The notes: a model not told the origin generated them from the letters alone. 64,000 bases of DNA from Telmatospirillum sp. (GCA_020248985.1 JADCGL010000017.1:124001-188000), one strand, 5' to 3'. Shown: positions 33,963-43,584, counted from the first letter of the stretch. Made by a program: numbers and translations.

Positions 33963-35246
33963 ATGCATACAATGGTATTGCATCGCATTGTTACGGCGGC
34001 GTTCGCTCTGCTGCTGTCCGTCGCTGCCGCAAGCGCCCAGTCCGTGCACACGCTGCCGGTCGGAAGCGTGTTCGAAGGCAAGGTCGCGTTCGCGCGCTCC
34101 GAAGTGCCGCTGCCGCCGGGCAAATGGACGCTCGCAAGCGCCGGCGAAGAGAAATCCACTGGCGATCTTGTGGTCCGCTTGCCCTTCGCCAATCTGGTCC
34201 AGATCGACGGCAGCAATTTGTCGGCCCTCGTCACGATCTTCGGAACTCTGAGCGACGACCGCAACGGCTGGGGTCGCGATGCGAATTGCGACCGGAGCGA
34301 CATGCTCTATGCCGCGGCCGACAAAAACTACCGAACGACGGATCAATGGTGTTCGTATGTCCAGCACTCGATTCGAAGCTGGACAGCAACCGACCAAACG
34401 CCGCCGAAAGCCGCAACGCTGTTCGCATATCTGCGCCAAGAAAACGTCAAAAAGCCCTGGACGATGCTGGCGGCAGCGACGCGCCTCGTGCGCAACGGCG
34501 AATTCATCGCCGTGACCTACGAGGTCGATCCGCTAAGGCACGGCGGGCCCGCAACAAAAATCATTGCGTCGCAAACCAGCGAATGGAATCCGCAGCGCAT
34601 CCAGGATTTTCCGGCGCACCGGGCCTATGCCGACAAATGGATCGAATGGTCCAAGCCACTTCTCGACAGTGTCAAAGAGGGTTTCGGCAGGACGCTTCGC
34701 GTTGCGGGCTTGCCACCATTTCCGAAAATGGGACTTGCCGCGATGGAGGTTCGGCTTGCCCAAGTCGGAACGCGCTTCGTCACGGAGAATGGCGGCTTTC
34801 GCGTTCAAGCGGCGGAAGGCACGGCCGTTACGATGGTCAATGCACGCAATCTATCGCTGCAGTGGCAAGTCGGCGGGTTGGTTCCCGTCGCCAGCAATCG
34901 CCAGATCGACCGCGACAACGCCGAACGAATTCTGCCGCTCAAGGTCGGGAACAAGGCTGTGTTCGAACGTGCGGCCACTGTCAGCGCTTACAAATGGCGC
35001 CATACGATGGAAGTGGTCGGGACCGAAATCTTGTCCATCGACGGGCGCAACTATACGACCTTCGTCGTGGAAGATCGCGTCGAAGGGCTGACGCAAGCCC
35101 AGAAGGGCTTTGTTATGAAACGGACCGCGTGGTTCTCGCCCGAAGCGGGCTGGCTCCTGCGGCTGGCCGAAGAGCAGCTCGGCGGCGAGCCGACGACACT
35201 GAACAGTTGGCGCGTCGTCAAGATTGTGCCGCCCGGCTCGGGCTGA
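33963..35246 (+). CDS. Exported hypothetical protein, 427 residues
   Basis: I do not recognise this protein. It has a signal peptide (hydrophobic stretch ending in AAASAQ at about residue 26) and a mature region of about 400 residues rich in beta-strand-like sequence, with aromatic residues and no membrane segment. The last third has alternating strands, as in ILSIDGRNYTTFVVEDRVEG, which might form a lipocalin- or DUF-like beta barrel; this is a guess. The start could be the ATG at 33963 or 33972. Base use is less GC-biased than in neighbours, hinting at later arrival. It sits where infB would be expected upstream of rbfA. Confidence 0.8.
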   Translation: MHTMVLHRIVTAAFALLLSVAAASAQSVHTLPVGSVFEGKVAFARSEVPLPPGKWTLASAGEEKSTGDLVVRLPFANLVQIDGSNLSALVTIFGTLSDDRNGWGRDANCDRSDMLYAAADKNYRTTDQWCSYVQHSIRSWTATDQTPPKAATLFAYLRQENVKKPWTMLAAATRLVRNGEFIAVTYEVDPLRHGGPATKIIASQTSEWNPQRIQDFPAHRAYADKWIEWSKPLLDSVKEGFGRTLRVAGLPPFPKMGLAAMEVRLAQVGTRFVTENGGFRVQAAEGTAVTMVNARNLSLQWQVGGLVPVASNRQIDRDNAERILPLKVGNKAVFERAATVSAYKWRHTMEVVGTEILSIDGRNYTTFVVEDRVEGLTQAQKGFVMKRTAWFSPEAGWLLRLAEEQLGGEPTTLNSWRVVKIVPPGSG

Positions 35247-35258
35247 GACCTCGCGCGC

Positions 35259-36239
35259 CTAGCGCCGCACGTCGACGACGACGCGGCCTTGGATTTGGCC
35301 GGCGACGATGGCCTCGGCGAGTTTGGGAAGATCCTCGAGGCCGCACACCGCCAGGCCTTCGCCGGGCAGGCCGTCAGGCAGCAGGGCTGCGAGTTTGCGC
35401 CACGCATCTTCGCGCTCGGGCAGCGGGCACAAAACGGAATCAATGCCGATCAGTTTGACCCCGCGCAGAATGAACGGCATCACCGTGGTCGGCAGATCGG
35501 CCGAGCCTGCAAGGCCGCACGCAGCAACGGCCGCACGGCGCGCGCACCCGGCAAGCACGCTTGCAAGCGTCGTCCCGCCGACCGAATCGATGGCCCCGCC
35601 CCAACGCTCGGTCAGAAGTGGTTTCGAAGATGCCGCCAATTCGGCGCGGTCGACGATGCTTGCAGCACCCAGGCTGCGCAAATAGGGCTCGAGATTGCGG
35701 CGCCCGGTGGACGCGGCAACCTTATGGCCGAGCTTGGCAAGCAAAGCGACGGCGACCGAGCCCACGCCGCCCGCCGCCCCCGTCACCAGAATTTCGCGGT
35801 CGCGACGCAGACCGGCGGCTTCGAGCGCATGCACGGCCATCATCGCGGTGAGGCCGGCCGTGCCCATGCCCATCGCCCACTTTTCGTCCGTGCCGGCCGG
35901 CAATTTCACGAGCCAGGCCGCCTGCGCGCGCGCTTTTTGCGCCATGCCGCCCCAGTAGCTTTCGCCCACGCCCCAGCCGGTCAGGATCACGCGGTCGCCC
36001 GCTTTGAACGCGGCATGGCTCGAGCTTTCGACCGTGCCCGCCCAATCCACGCCCGGCACCATCGGGAAGCTGCGCACGATCTTGCCCTTGTCGGCGATCG
36101 CGAGCCCGTCTTTGTAGTTGAGCGAGGAGTAGGCGACGGCAACCGTGACTTCGCCTTCGGGCAACGACGCCTCGTCGAGCGATTTGACCGACGCAACGAC
36201 CTTGCCGTCCAGTTTGTCGAGCACGAGCGCACGAAACAT
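35259..36239 (-). CDS. acuI: Acrylyl-CoA reductase AcuI / YhdH family
   Basis: The 326-residue medium-chain reductase matches YhdH/AcuI along its length: LPEGEVTVAVAYSSLNYKDG, VPGVDWAGTVE, LTGWGVGESYWGGMA, the NADPH-binding VTGAAGGVGSVAV, and ACGLAGSADLPTTVMPF. AcuI reduces acryloyl-CoA to propionyl-CoA with NADPH, which detoxifies acrylate formed from DMSP or propionate metabolism. It lacks the Zn sites of alcohol dehydrogenases. It is convergent with the exported hypothetical gene and diverges from the cyclase gene. Confidence 0.93.
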   Translation of the reverse strand: MFRALVLDKLDGKVVASVKSLDEASLPEGEVTVAVAYSSLNYKDGLAIADKGKIVRSFPMVPGVDWAGTVESSSHAAFKAGDRVILTGWGVGESYWGGMAQKARAQAAWLVKLPAGTDEKWAMGMGTAGLTAMMAVHALEAAGLRRDREILVTGAAGGVGSVAVALLAKLGHKVAASTGRRNLEPYLRSLGAASIVDRAELAASSKPLLTERWGGAIDSVGGTTLASVLAGCARRAAVAACGLAGSADLPTTVMPFILRGVKLIGIDSVLCPLPEREDAWRKLAALLPDGLPGEGLAVCGLEDLPKLAEAIVAGQIQGRVVVDVRR

Positions 36240-36343
36240 CGAAACCCCTCCGCCTTCGCGGTAAACTCGGGTGCCGAGCCGGTTTCGTCAAGCCTTGAGT
36301 GGCCGCCCTTGAGTCGCTGTCTGGCGCGCGGCATTCTCGGCCC

Positions 36344-37456
36344 ATGGAGCGCATTTCCGACTGGCTCGTCGCCGAGGGTCCGCATGTGGCGGACATGGGT
36401 GCGCTGCTGAGCAGCTTGGCCGAGCGCTTGCTCGCGGCCGAAATCCCCGTCGCGCGCATGGCAACCATGATCGAAACGCTGCATCCGCGCTTCATCGGCG
36501 CCATGCGCGTGTGGGAACCGGACGGCGACGTGCGGCTGCGCCGTTTGACGTTCGACGATCCGAGGGTCGTTGCAGCACCCAAGCGCTTCACGATCGACGA
36601 GCTGCAGGAAACCGGCGACTGGGTCGAATTCAAACTCGACGATCCGCGCATCGAGGCCTACGACCTTCTGCCGCAGCTCGCCCGAGACGGCCACACGCAT
36701 TATCTGCTGATGCCGCTCAAATTCCGCGAAGGGCCGCTGCAGGGGATCTCGTTTTCGACCAAACAGCCGGGCGGCTTCACGCCCGCACAGCGCCAAGCGA
36801 TCCGCGCGCTGCAGCCGAGCCTTTCTTTGACCGCCAACGTGATCGCGACGCACACGATGTGGCGCGAGGTGCTGAAGGCGTATGTGGGCGAAGTGCCGGG
36901 CGACCTGATCCTGCAAGGCGCCATCCGGCGCGCGGACGTGCGCCGGGTCGAAGCCGCCTTGATCATGACCGACATGCGCGGCTTCACGCGGCTCGCCAAT
37001 TCGAGCACGCCCGAGGCGACGGTCGCCGCCCTCAACGCCTATCTCGACGATGTGGTGCCCGCGATCGCGGCCGCGGGCGGCGAAATCCTCAAATTCATCG
37101 GCGACGGCGTGTTGGCGACCGTACCCTTCGCGAGCGCGGCGAATGCCGCATCCGCCTGTGCCGCCGCGTTGGCGGCAGCGCAGGCAATACGCGAGGCGGC
37201 CCCCAATGTCGGCATCGCTTTGCATGTGGGCGAAGTCGCGTTTGGCAATATCGGGGCGGGCGACCGGCTCGACTTCACGATCATCGGGCGCGACGTCAAT
37301 CTGCTCGCGCGCATCGAAAAAATCTGCGGCGAGTTCCACGAAGACATCGTGATGTCGCAGGCCTTCGCCGATCTGTGCGGTACCCCTGCGCGCCTGGTCA
37401 CGCGCTTCATGCCCAAAGGCTTCGACGGCGAAGAAGCGGTATTCGCGCCCGCGTGA
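36344..37456 (+). CDS. Class III adenylate/guanylate cyclase
   Basis: The 370-residue protein has an N-terminal domain of about 190 residues of unknown type and a C-terminal class III cyclase domain. The catalytic residues are present: metal-binding Asp210 (MTDMRGFT) and Asp254 (IGDGV), Lys250 (EILKFIGDG) in the purine-specifying position, and Asn319/Arg323 in VNLLARIE. It should make cAMP (Lys favours ATP). The N-terminal part has no membrane segments and may be a cytosolic sensor. The ATG at 36344 lacks a clear ribosome site; a GTG at 36299 in the same frame is possible. Confidence 0.88.
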   Translation: MERISDWLVAEGPHVADMGALLSSLAERLLAAEIPVARMATMIETLHPRFIGAMRVWEPDGDVRLRRLTFDDPRVVAAPKRFTIDELQETGDWVEFKLDDPRIEAYDLLPQLARDGHTHYLLMPLKFREGPLQGISFSTKQPGGFTPAQRQAIRALQPSLSLTANVIATHTMWREVLKAYVGEVPGDLILQGAIRRADVRRVEAALIMTDMRGFTRLANSSTPEATVAALNAYLDDVVPAIAAAGGEILKFIGDGVLATVPFASAANAASACAAALAAAQAIREAAPNVGIALHVGEVAFGNIGAGDRLDFTIIGRDVNLLARIEKICGEFHEDIVMSQAFADLCGTPARLVTRFMPKGFDGEEAVFAPA

Positions 37457-37620
37457 AATGCCGGACTTCGTCCGTCGCCGCAAAACTGGCGGCCGCCGAA
37501 ATATTTTTTTGCGATTTGCACTTCGTGCTATCGCCGCCGCACACCGTCGCACTATTGTAGTTTCAATAAGATCAAGCGCCGCGTCGAACCGGCGCCGAAA
37601 AACAGCGAGGAACGTCGGGC

Positions 37621-38886
37621 ATGCCGAGCGCATTGGGCCATTTGATCGTCAGCGGCCGATGGGACGACAATGTCGCGATCGTCGACGTGGCGGCAGCACT
37701 GCGCCCCGAGAACGACGGCACGCCCAACGCCGTGCTGTCGCGGCCGCGCGCCACGCCCGACGTCGATACCGACGGCGACGGCAAGCCCGACGCCAAAGCA
37801 AGCGGCCAGCCCGTATCGATCGCGGTCGATGCGCAAAGCCGGTTTGCCTATGTCGTCAACCATTCGGGGGCGGCCACGCCGGCGGGGGCAGCCGGCTACC
37901 AGCACGGCCATCCCGGCCTCGTCGGGGTCGTCGACCTCAAAGCCGCGCGCGACAAAGCGAACGACGGCACGCTGGGTGCCATCGCGGAATTCGTGCCGAC
38001 CGGCCGCACGGGTCCCGTCGGCTGCGCAATCACGCCCGACGGGCGCACGCTGCTCGTCAATTGCGGCGAAGCCGAAGGCAGCGAAGACGGCGGCGACGAG
38101 GTCACGGCCATCGACGTTGCCACGCGCAAGGTCGTGCGCCGCATCCCGCTTGCCGAAATGCCCGGCCATCCGGCCCCCGGCCCCAGCAAACACGACAGCC
38201 CGCATCCGAGTTTCGGGCGCTATCCGAACCCCACGGGCCTCGGCATCTCGGCCCTAAAAGGCGGGCTCGTGTTCGTTGCCAATGGCGGCTTCAGCGACGT
38301 GTCGGTGCTGTCGCTCGAAGCGGCCATGGCGGGCGACAAGCATCCCGAGATCGGCCGTGTGGAGATCGAAACCGGACCTTTTGGCCTTGCCGTGAGCCCG
38401 GACGGGCGCATGGTCGCGGTCGCGGCGCGCGAAAGCATGTCGCACGCCTACGAAGGGCGCACCGTCTCGATCATCGACGTCGAACGCGCCGCTGCCGGCG
38501 GCAAAGACGCCGAGGTCGCGCGTGTGCGCGTGGGCAGCGACGACCCCAACGAAGCCACGCGCCCGTTCGCCGTAGCCTTCGCGCCGGACGGCAAGCGCGT
38601 CGTGGCGTCGTGCTTTCGCTCCAACACGATCTCGCTGATCGACGTGGCCGACGCGGTCGCGGGCCGCCCGGCCGAAATTCAGCGTCTCTATCCGCGCACG
38701 CCGACCGGCGCGCTTGCGCGCCCGCGCGGCATTGCCATCGCAGGCGCGCGCTATGCCTGCGTGATCGGCGGCGCCAAAGCGGGTCCGGGAAGCAGCCTCG
38801 TCTGGTTCCTCGATCTCGAAAGCGGAAAAATCGTTTCGTGCACGACCGGCGTGGGCAACGAGAGCTACATGCTGGCAGCGTTCTAA
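37621..38886 (+). CDS. YncE-like beta-propeller protein
   Basis: The 421-residue protein consists of seven-bladed-propeller type repeats with the recurring pattern of a hydrophobic strand followed by sPDGr, for example ITPDGRTLLVN, VSPDGRMVAVA and FAPDGKRVVAS. Similar surrogate propellers appear in YncE and lactonase-like proteins. There is no signal peptide, so it is cytosolic as annotated, although an upstream extension is not open. The insertion DVDTDGDGKPDAKAS looks like a calcium-binding loop. GAGGAA precedes the ATG. It may travel with the tripartite transporter downstream, which starts 34 bases after its stop. Confidence 0.8.
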   Translation: MPSALGHLIVSGRWDDNVAIVDVAAALRPENDGTPNAVLSRPRATPDVDTDGDGKPDAKASGQPVSIAVDAQSRFAYVVNHSGAATPAGAAGYQHGHPGLVGVVDLKAARDKANDGTLGAIAEFVPTGRTGPVGCAITPDGRTLLVNCGEAEGSEDGGDEVTAIDVATRKVVRRIPLAEMPGHPAPGPSKHDSPHPSFGRYPNPTGLGISALKGGLVFVANGGFSDVSVLSLEAAMAGDKHPEIGRVEIETGPFGLAVSPDGRMVAVAARESMSHAYEGRTVSIIDVERAAAGGKDAEVARVRVGSDDPNEATRPFAVAFAPDGKRVVASCFRSNTISLIDVADAVAGRPAEIQRLYPRTPTGALARPRGIAIAGARYACVIGGAKAGPGSSLVWFLDLESGKIVSCTTGVGNESYMLAAF

Positions 38887-38920
38887 TGCCGGAAAACGGC
38901 AAACAATAAGGGAGGAAACC

Positions 38921-39892
38921 ATGATGCCGACACGACGTTCCTTGCTGAAAACCGCCGCCGCTTTGCCGCTGGCAACGGGCACTTTCGCCGCCTTCGCGCA
39001 GACGCCGTGGGTGCCCACGCGCGAAGTCGAATTCGTTGTGCCCTTCGCCGTCGGCGGCGGGGCCGATCTGCTGGCGCGCATCGTCCACAAGATCATCCAG
39101 GACGAGAAACTCGTGCCGGTGCCGATCGCGCTCAACAACCGCCCAGGCGGCGGCGGGGCCACGGGGCTCGGCTACGTGACCGCGCGCAAGATCGGCGATC
39201 CGCACACGATCATCCTCGTCAACGGCACGACGCAGATCACGCCGATCCTCAATCCGGCCGCCAAGACCCTGTCCGAAGTGCGCCCGGTCATGAACGTGAT
39301 GCTCGACGATTTCGTGCTGTTCGTGCGCGGCGATGCGCCCTGGAAGAACGCGGCCGAATTCGTCGCCGACGCGAAGACGAAGCCGCCCAAGAGCCTCGCC
39401 TTCGCGACCGGCGGTACGACCGACATCATGGCGATCACGGTGTTCGCCAAGGCGACGGGTGCCGAATACAACGCACTCAACTTCAACAGCGGCGGGGAAG
39501 CGCTGACCCAGCTGCTCGGCGGACACGTGCAGGCCTGCATGGGCAATCCGCTCGAGTTCATGGGCCATCTGCAGTCCAAAGCCGTGCGCGCCCTCGGCGT
39601 GTTCCGCGACAACCGCTTTGCGGCCCTGCCCGACGTGCCGACAATGAAGGAACAGGGCATTGCGGCGCCCAATTTCCAGATGTGGCGCGGCATGGCCGTG
39701 CCGCGCGGCACGGCCGACGCGCCTTCGCTCTACTGGGAGGGCGTGTTCGCCAAGGTCGTCGCGACGCCGGCGTTCAAGGCCTACATCGCCGAGAACATCG
39801 CGTCCGAAGCGCCGATTCCGGGTGCGGCGTTCGAGCGGTTCCTCGCCGACCAGGAGAAGCTCTATCGCGAGCTCCTCGGCAAGCCGGCCTGA
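38921..39892 (+). CDS. tctC: Tripartite tricarboxylate transporter substrate-binding protein (TctC/Bug)
   Basis: The 323-residue protein has the Bug/TctC fold (EVEFVVPFAVGGGADLLAR near the N-terminus, NNRPGGGGATGLGYV, and FATGGTTDIMAI). Its signal peptide contains a twin-arginine motif, TRRSLLK, so it may be exported folded by Tat. It delivers a carboxylate to the TctAB permease. GGAGG lies six bases before the ATG. It is first in tctC-tctB-tctA; the propeller gene upstream may be read in the same unit. Confidence 0.93.
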   Translation: MMPTRRSLLKTAAALPLATGTFAAFAQTPWVPTREVEFVVPFAVGGGADLLARIVHKIIQDEKLVPVPIALNNRPGGGGATGLGYVTARKIGDPHTIILVNGTTQITPILNPAAKTLSEVRPVMNVMLDDFVLFVRGDAPWKNAAEFVADAKTKPPKSLAFATGGTTDIMAITVFAKATGAEYNALNFNSGGEALTQLLGGHVQACMGNPLEFMGHLQSKAVRALGVFRDNRFAALPDVPTMKEQGIAAPNFQMWRGMAVPRGTADAPSLYWEGVFAKVVATPAFKAYIAENIASEAPIPGAAFERFLADQEKLYRELLGKPA

Positions 39893-39896
39893 CGCG

Positions 39897-40352
39897 ATGA
39901 ACCTGTTGCGCGCGAAGGGCGGCGAAATCGCCCTATGTCTGTTCTTCGTCGCAACGGGCGTCTTCTGGATCGCCGTCGCGGCAGGATTGCCGTTGTGGGA
40001 CGGGTTTGCGCCCGCGACGGGGCTCCTGCCGCTGGTGTTCGGCGCGTTGCTCGTGGTCCTTGCGGTCGCAGCGACGCTCGTCGACGTGGTCGCGTCGTCC
40101 GAAACGCCGGACCGCGCGCCCGCCGGGCGCGCGATCATGGTTCTGCTCGCGGTCGCGGCCGGGGCGGCGGGCATCGAGACGGCCGGGTTCTTCGCCTCGA
40201 TGTTCGTGACGATGCTGTTCTTGTTCCGCGTCGCCGAGAAGCGCCCGCTGCTCTCCTCGGTTCTCGCTTCGGCGGGTACGGCACTCTTTCTCACGCTTGT
40301 TTTCCGCACGTGGCTTGGCGTGCCGCTGCCTGCCGGACCTTGGGGGTTCTAG
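39897..40352 (+). CDS. tctB: Tripartite tricarboxylate transporter small subunit TctB
   Basis: The 151-residue protein has four membrane helices and the TctB-typical start with a short basic N-terminus, the first helix GEIALCLFFVATGVFWI, and GIETAGFFASMFVTMLFLFR near residue 95. It is the small membrane subunit of the tricarboxylate transporter and is needed with TctA for transport. The ATG is 4 bases after the tctC stop, and tctA follows after 2 bases. Confidence 0.92.
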   Translation: MNLLRAKGGEIALCLFFVATGVFWIAVAAGLPLWDGFAPATGLLPLVFGALLVVLAVAATLVDVVASSETPDRAPAGRAIMVLLAVAAGAAGIETAGFFASMFVTMLFLFRVAEKRPLLSSVLASAGTALFLTLVFRTWLGVPLPAGPWGF

Positions 40353-40354
40353 AA

Positions 40355-41836
40355 ATGTCGGTCGTCTACGATCTGGCTGCGGGCTTCGCGGGTGCGATGA
40401 CGCCGTGGAATCTGCTGATGTGCTTTGCCGGCGTGTTCGCGGGCCAAATCGTCGGCGCCTTGCCCGGTATTGGCCCTTCGTCGGCGATTGCGCTCTTGCT
40501 GCCGCTGACCTTCGGTGCCGACCCCACGTCGGCGATCATCCTGTTCGCGGGCATCTACTATGGCGCGCAGTATGGCGGCACGCTGACCTCGGTATTGATC
40601 AGCGTGCCGGGCGAGCCGTCGAGCGTGATGACCAGCATCGACGGCTACCAGATGGCGCTGCAGGGCCGTGCTGGCGCCGCCCTCGGTATTGCGGCGATCG
40701 GATCGTTCATCGCCGGCACGCTATCGACGATCGGGCTCATGCTGCTCGCACCGCCAATGGCCAAGGCCGCCCTCGCCTTCGGCCCGCCCGAATATTTTGC
40801 GCTCGTGGTCCTCGGCCTTACGGCCCTTGCCGCCGTCGGCGGTTCGGTCCTCAAAGGGCTTACGACCGGCATGTTCGGGCTGCTGATCAGCACGATCGGC
40901 ATCGACCAGCAGACCGGCGTTGCGCGCTTCGCCTTCGACCAGATCTGGCTGCTCGACGGCGTGGGTTTCATCGTGCTGTCGGTGGCCTTGTTCGGCGTCG
41001 GCGAAGTGCTCTCGAGTGCGGGCATGGCCACGCCGCGTCCGATCACCACGGTCAAGAATCTGCTGCCGTCGCGCGCCGAATGGAAACAGAGCCGCATGCC
41101 GATTCTGCGCGGCTCGGTGATCGGATTCTTCGTCGGCGTGCTGCCCGCAACCGGCGCCACGATCGCCTCGTTCCTTGCCTACATCGTCGAAAAGAAAGTC
41201 GCCAAAGATCCCTCGCGCTTCGGCAAGGGCGCCATCGAAGGCGTTGCGGGGCCCGAATCCTCGAACAATGCCGCCGCCGCCGGTGCGATGGTGCCGATGC
41301 TCGCCTTGGGCGTGCCAGGCTCGGGCACGACGGCGATCATCCTGGGTGCTCTCATCATGTTCGGCGTGCGCCCGGGGCCGGAATTGTTCGAGAAGAACGC
41401 GACCCTCGTATGGACCGTGATCGCCAGCATGTATATCGGCAACGTGATCCTGCTGATCATGAACCTGCCGCTCGCGGGCCTGTTCGCGCAGCTGCTGCGG
41501 GTCCCCTATTCGTGGCTCTACCCGCCGATCCTGGCCTTGTGCGTCGCAGGCGTCTATTCGCAGGCGAATTCGATCGAAGACGTGTGGATGCTGATCGGCT
41601 TCGGCGCACTCGGCTGGGCGATGATGCGCTACGACTGGCCGGCCGCGCCGATGATTCTGGGTCTCGTGCTGGGCACGATCTTCGAAAACGCATTGCGCCA
41701 GTCGATGACGCTCTCGCACGGCAGTGCGGCGATCTTCTTCACGCGTCCGATTTCGGCCGTGCTGCTGGCCTGTGCGGCGGCGGCCGTGCTCGCCCCGTTC
41801 ATCTACAAGCTCGCAACGTCGCGGCGGACGGCCTGA
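40355..41836 (+). CDS. tctA: Tripartite tricarboxylate transporter large subunit TctA
   Basis: The 493-residue protein has about 11-12 membrane helices and the TctA motifs GQIVGALPGIGPSSAIALL, GAQYGGTLTSVLISVPGEP, GVLPATGATIASFLAY and PESSNNAAAAGAMVPMLALGVPGS. It forms the ion-coupled channel for tri- or dicarboxylates. It is the last gene of the tct operon; its stop is one base away from the stop of the convergent ABC exporter gene. Confidence 0.95.
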   Translation: MSVVYDLAAGFAGAMTPWNLLMCFAGVFAGQIVGALPGIGPSSAIALLLPLTFGADPTSAIILFAGIYYGAQYGGTLTSVLISVPGEPSSVMTSIDGYQMALQGRAGAALGIAAIGSFIAGTLSTIGLMLLAPPMAKAALAFGPPEYFALVVLGLTALAAVGGSVLKGLTTGMFGLLISTIGIDQQTGVARFAFDQIWLLDGVGFIVLSVALFGVGEVLSSAGMATPRPITTVKNLLPSRAEWKQSRMPILRGSVIGFFVGVLPATGATIASFLAYIVEKKVAKDPSRFGKGAIEGVAGPESSNNAAAAGAMVPMLALGVPGSGTTAIILGALIMFGVRPGPELFEKNATLVWTVIASMYIGNVILLIMNLPLAGLFAQLLRVPYSWLYPPILALCVAGVYSQANSIEDVWMLIGFGALGWAMMRYDWPAAPMILGLVLGTIFENALRQSMTLSHGSAAIFFTRPISAVLLACAAAAVLAPFIYKLATSRRTA

Positions 41837-41837
41837 A

Positions 41838-43559
41838 TTAGCGCGCACCCGTCGGCGCCAAGCGCCGGTCGGCCACATGCCAGAACTGCGTGTGGAACGC
41901 GCGCAAGGACGGGCGATGGCCGATGCTGACGATCGCCGTATCGGGCAGGCTGCGGTTGAGCAGTTCGTAGATATGCGCCTCGTTGGCGTCGTCCATCGCG
42001 GCCGTGGCTTCGTCGAGGAACAGGAAATCGGGTTTGGCCAGAAGTGCACGCGCCACGGCCAGGCGCTGCTGTTCGCCGGGCGACAATGTCTGCCCCCAAT
42101 TCGCCAACTCGTCGAGGCGCGTGCCCAGCGACGACAGCCGTACGGCGTCGAGCGTCGCGCGCAAGCTTGCATCGTCGGCGCCGCCATTGTGCGGATAGAG
42201 CAAGGCTTCGCGCAGCGTGCCGATCGGCATGTAGGGCTTCTGCGGCAAGAACAGCGGGCGTGCCGCCTTCGGCAGCAGCACCGCCCCGCGCCCGAACGGC
42301 CAGATGCCCGACAGCACGCGAAACAGCGTGCTCTTGCCGCTGCCGGATTCGCCGGTCAGCAGAATGCGCGCACCCGGTTCGACCGCGACCCCGGCATCGG
42401 CGATCAGCATGCGCCCGTCGGGCAAGGCGACGTCCACGCCTTCGAGGCGCAATTGCCCGTCGGGCGAAGCGCCATGCACGAGCGGAGCCGCACGGTCGGC
42501 CCGTTCGGCGGCAGCCACAGCCGCTTCGAAATCGAGCAGCCGATCGACGACCGCCTTCCAGTCGGCCAGCTGGGAGTAGGCTTGCACGAAGAAGGACAAG
42601 GCCCCCTGCACCTGGCCGAAGGCCGACGCCGTCTGCATGAGGCCGCCCAGCTGCATCGAACCCGAAAAATAGCGCGGCGCGGCGACGATGAACGGGAACA
42701 CGATCGCGAGCTGCGCAAACAGGCTCGTGAACAGATTGAGCTTGAGGCCCGCCCACATGAGACCGTGCCAATTGGAAACGACGGCGGCAAAACGCGCCAG
42801 AAAATCGCGCCGCTCGCGCGTTTCGCCGCCGTAGAGGGCGACCTGTTCGGCGTTCTCGCGCAAGCGCATCAGGCCGTAGCGGAAATCAGCCTCCACGCGC
42901 TGCTGCGCGTAGTTGAGCGGGATGAGCGGCTTGCCCACTTTGTGCGTAAGCCACGTGCCGACGACCGAATAGACGAGCGCAAACCACACCATGTAGCCCG
43001 GGATCGCGATTTGAGTCCCGAACAGCTCGAACCCGTAGTCGCCCGACAGGCTCCACAAGATGCCCAGGAACGCCACCAGCGTGAGCACCGAATTGACGAG
43101 CTGCACGAACAGCCCGAGCGTGGTCGCCACGAACAGGCGCACGTCTTCGGCGATGCGCTGGTCGGGATTGTCGGTGTCGGCACCGGTCAGCTGGAAACGG
43201 TAATAGACGCGCGCTTTGAGCCAGCCGTCGATATAGCGCTTGGTGAGCCAGTCGCGCCAGCGTATCTGCAGCCACAGGGTGAAGTACCGTGTGGCGACGA
43301 AATTGCCGATGAACAGGGCGGCAAGCCAACCGAACACGGCGAACTGCGCCCAGAACGTCGCTTCGTCGCGCTCCTGCAGCGCATTGTAGAAGTCGTTGTT
43401 CCAGCTGTTGAACAAAACTTCGAGATAGACGCCGCCGATCGTGAGGCCCATCACGGCGCCGAACAGCAGGCAGGCCGGCAGGCGGTCTTCCGATACCCAA
43501 TAGGGGCGCGTGAGGCGCCACAGCCGTGCTGCAAATCCCGCCGGTTTTTCGCCCGTCAT
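41838..43559 (-). CDS. ABC transporter, permease-ATPase fusion of the SbmA/BacA-YddA family
   Basis: The 573-residue protein has an N-terminal membrane domain with about six helices of the SbmA/BacA-like type (NSWNNDFYNALQERD, LQIRWRDWLTKRYIDGWL) and a C-terminal ATPase domain with Walker [10 protein letters not shown] (near residue 400), signature LSPGEQQRLAVARAL and Walker B FLFLDEAT. It is a half transporter working as a dimer. Relatives include YddA and mycobacterial vitamin B12/bleomycin transporter Rv1819c; peptides or cobalamin are candidate substrates. It converges on tctA and is preceded, on the same strand, by mmcB. Confidence 0.88.
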   Translation of the reverse strand: MTGEKPAGFAARLWRLTRPYWVSEDRLPACLLFGAVMGLTIGGVYLEVLFNSWNNDFYNALQERDEATFWAQFAVFGWLAALFIGNFVATRYFTLWLQIRWRDWLTKRYIDGWLKARVYYRFQLTGADTDNPDQRIAEDVRLFVATTLGLFVQLVNSVLTLVAFLGILWSLSGDYGFELFGTQIAIPGYMVWFALVYSVVGTWLTHKVGKPLIPLNYAQQRVEADFRYGLMRLRENAEQVALYGGETRERRDFLARFAAVVSNWHGLMWAGLKLNLFTSLFAQLAIVFPFIVAAPRYFSGSMQLGGLMQTASAFGQVQGALSFFVQAYSQLADWKAVVDRLLDFEAAVAAAERADRAAPLVHGASPDGQLRLEGVDVALPDGRMLIADAGVAVEPGARILLTGESGSGKSTLFRVLSGIWPFGRGAVLLPKAARPLFLPQKPYMPIGTLREALLYPHNGGADDASLRATLDAVRLSSLGTRLDELANWGQTLSPGEQQRLAVARALLAKPDFLFLDEATAAMDDANEAHIYELLNRSLPDTAIVSIGHRPSLRAFHTQFWHVADRRLAPTGAR

Positions 43560-43584
43560 GTTCGGCTATCCTCGGTGAATCGTG

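Noticed and set aside
37457-37620. Hairpin and T-run downstream of the first cyclase as a terminator
   Set aside because: GGCGGCCGCC followed by TTTTTTT has no usable loop and the stem would be only three or four pairs.
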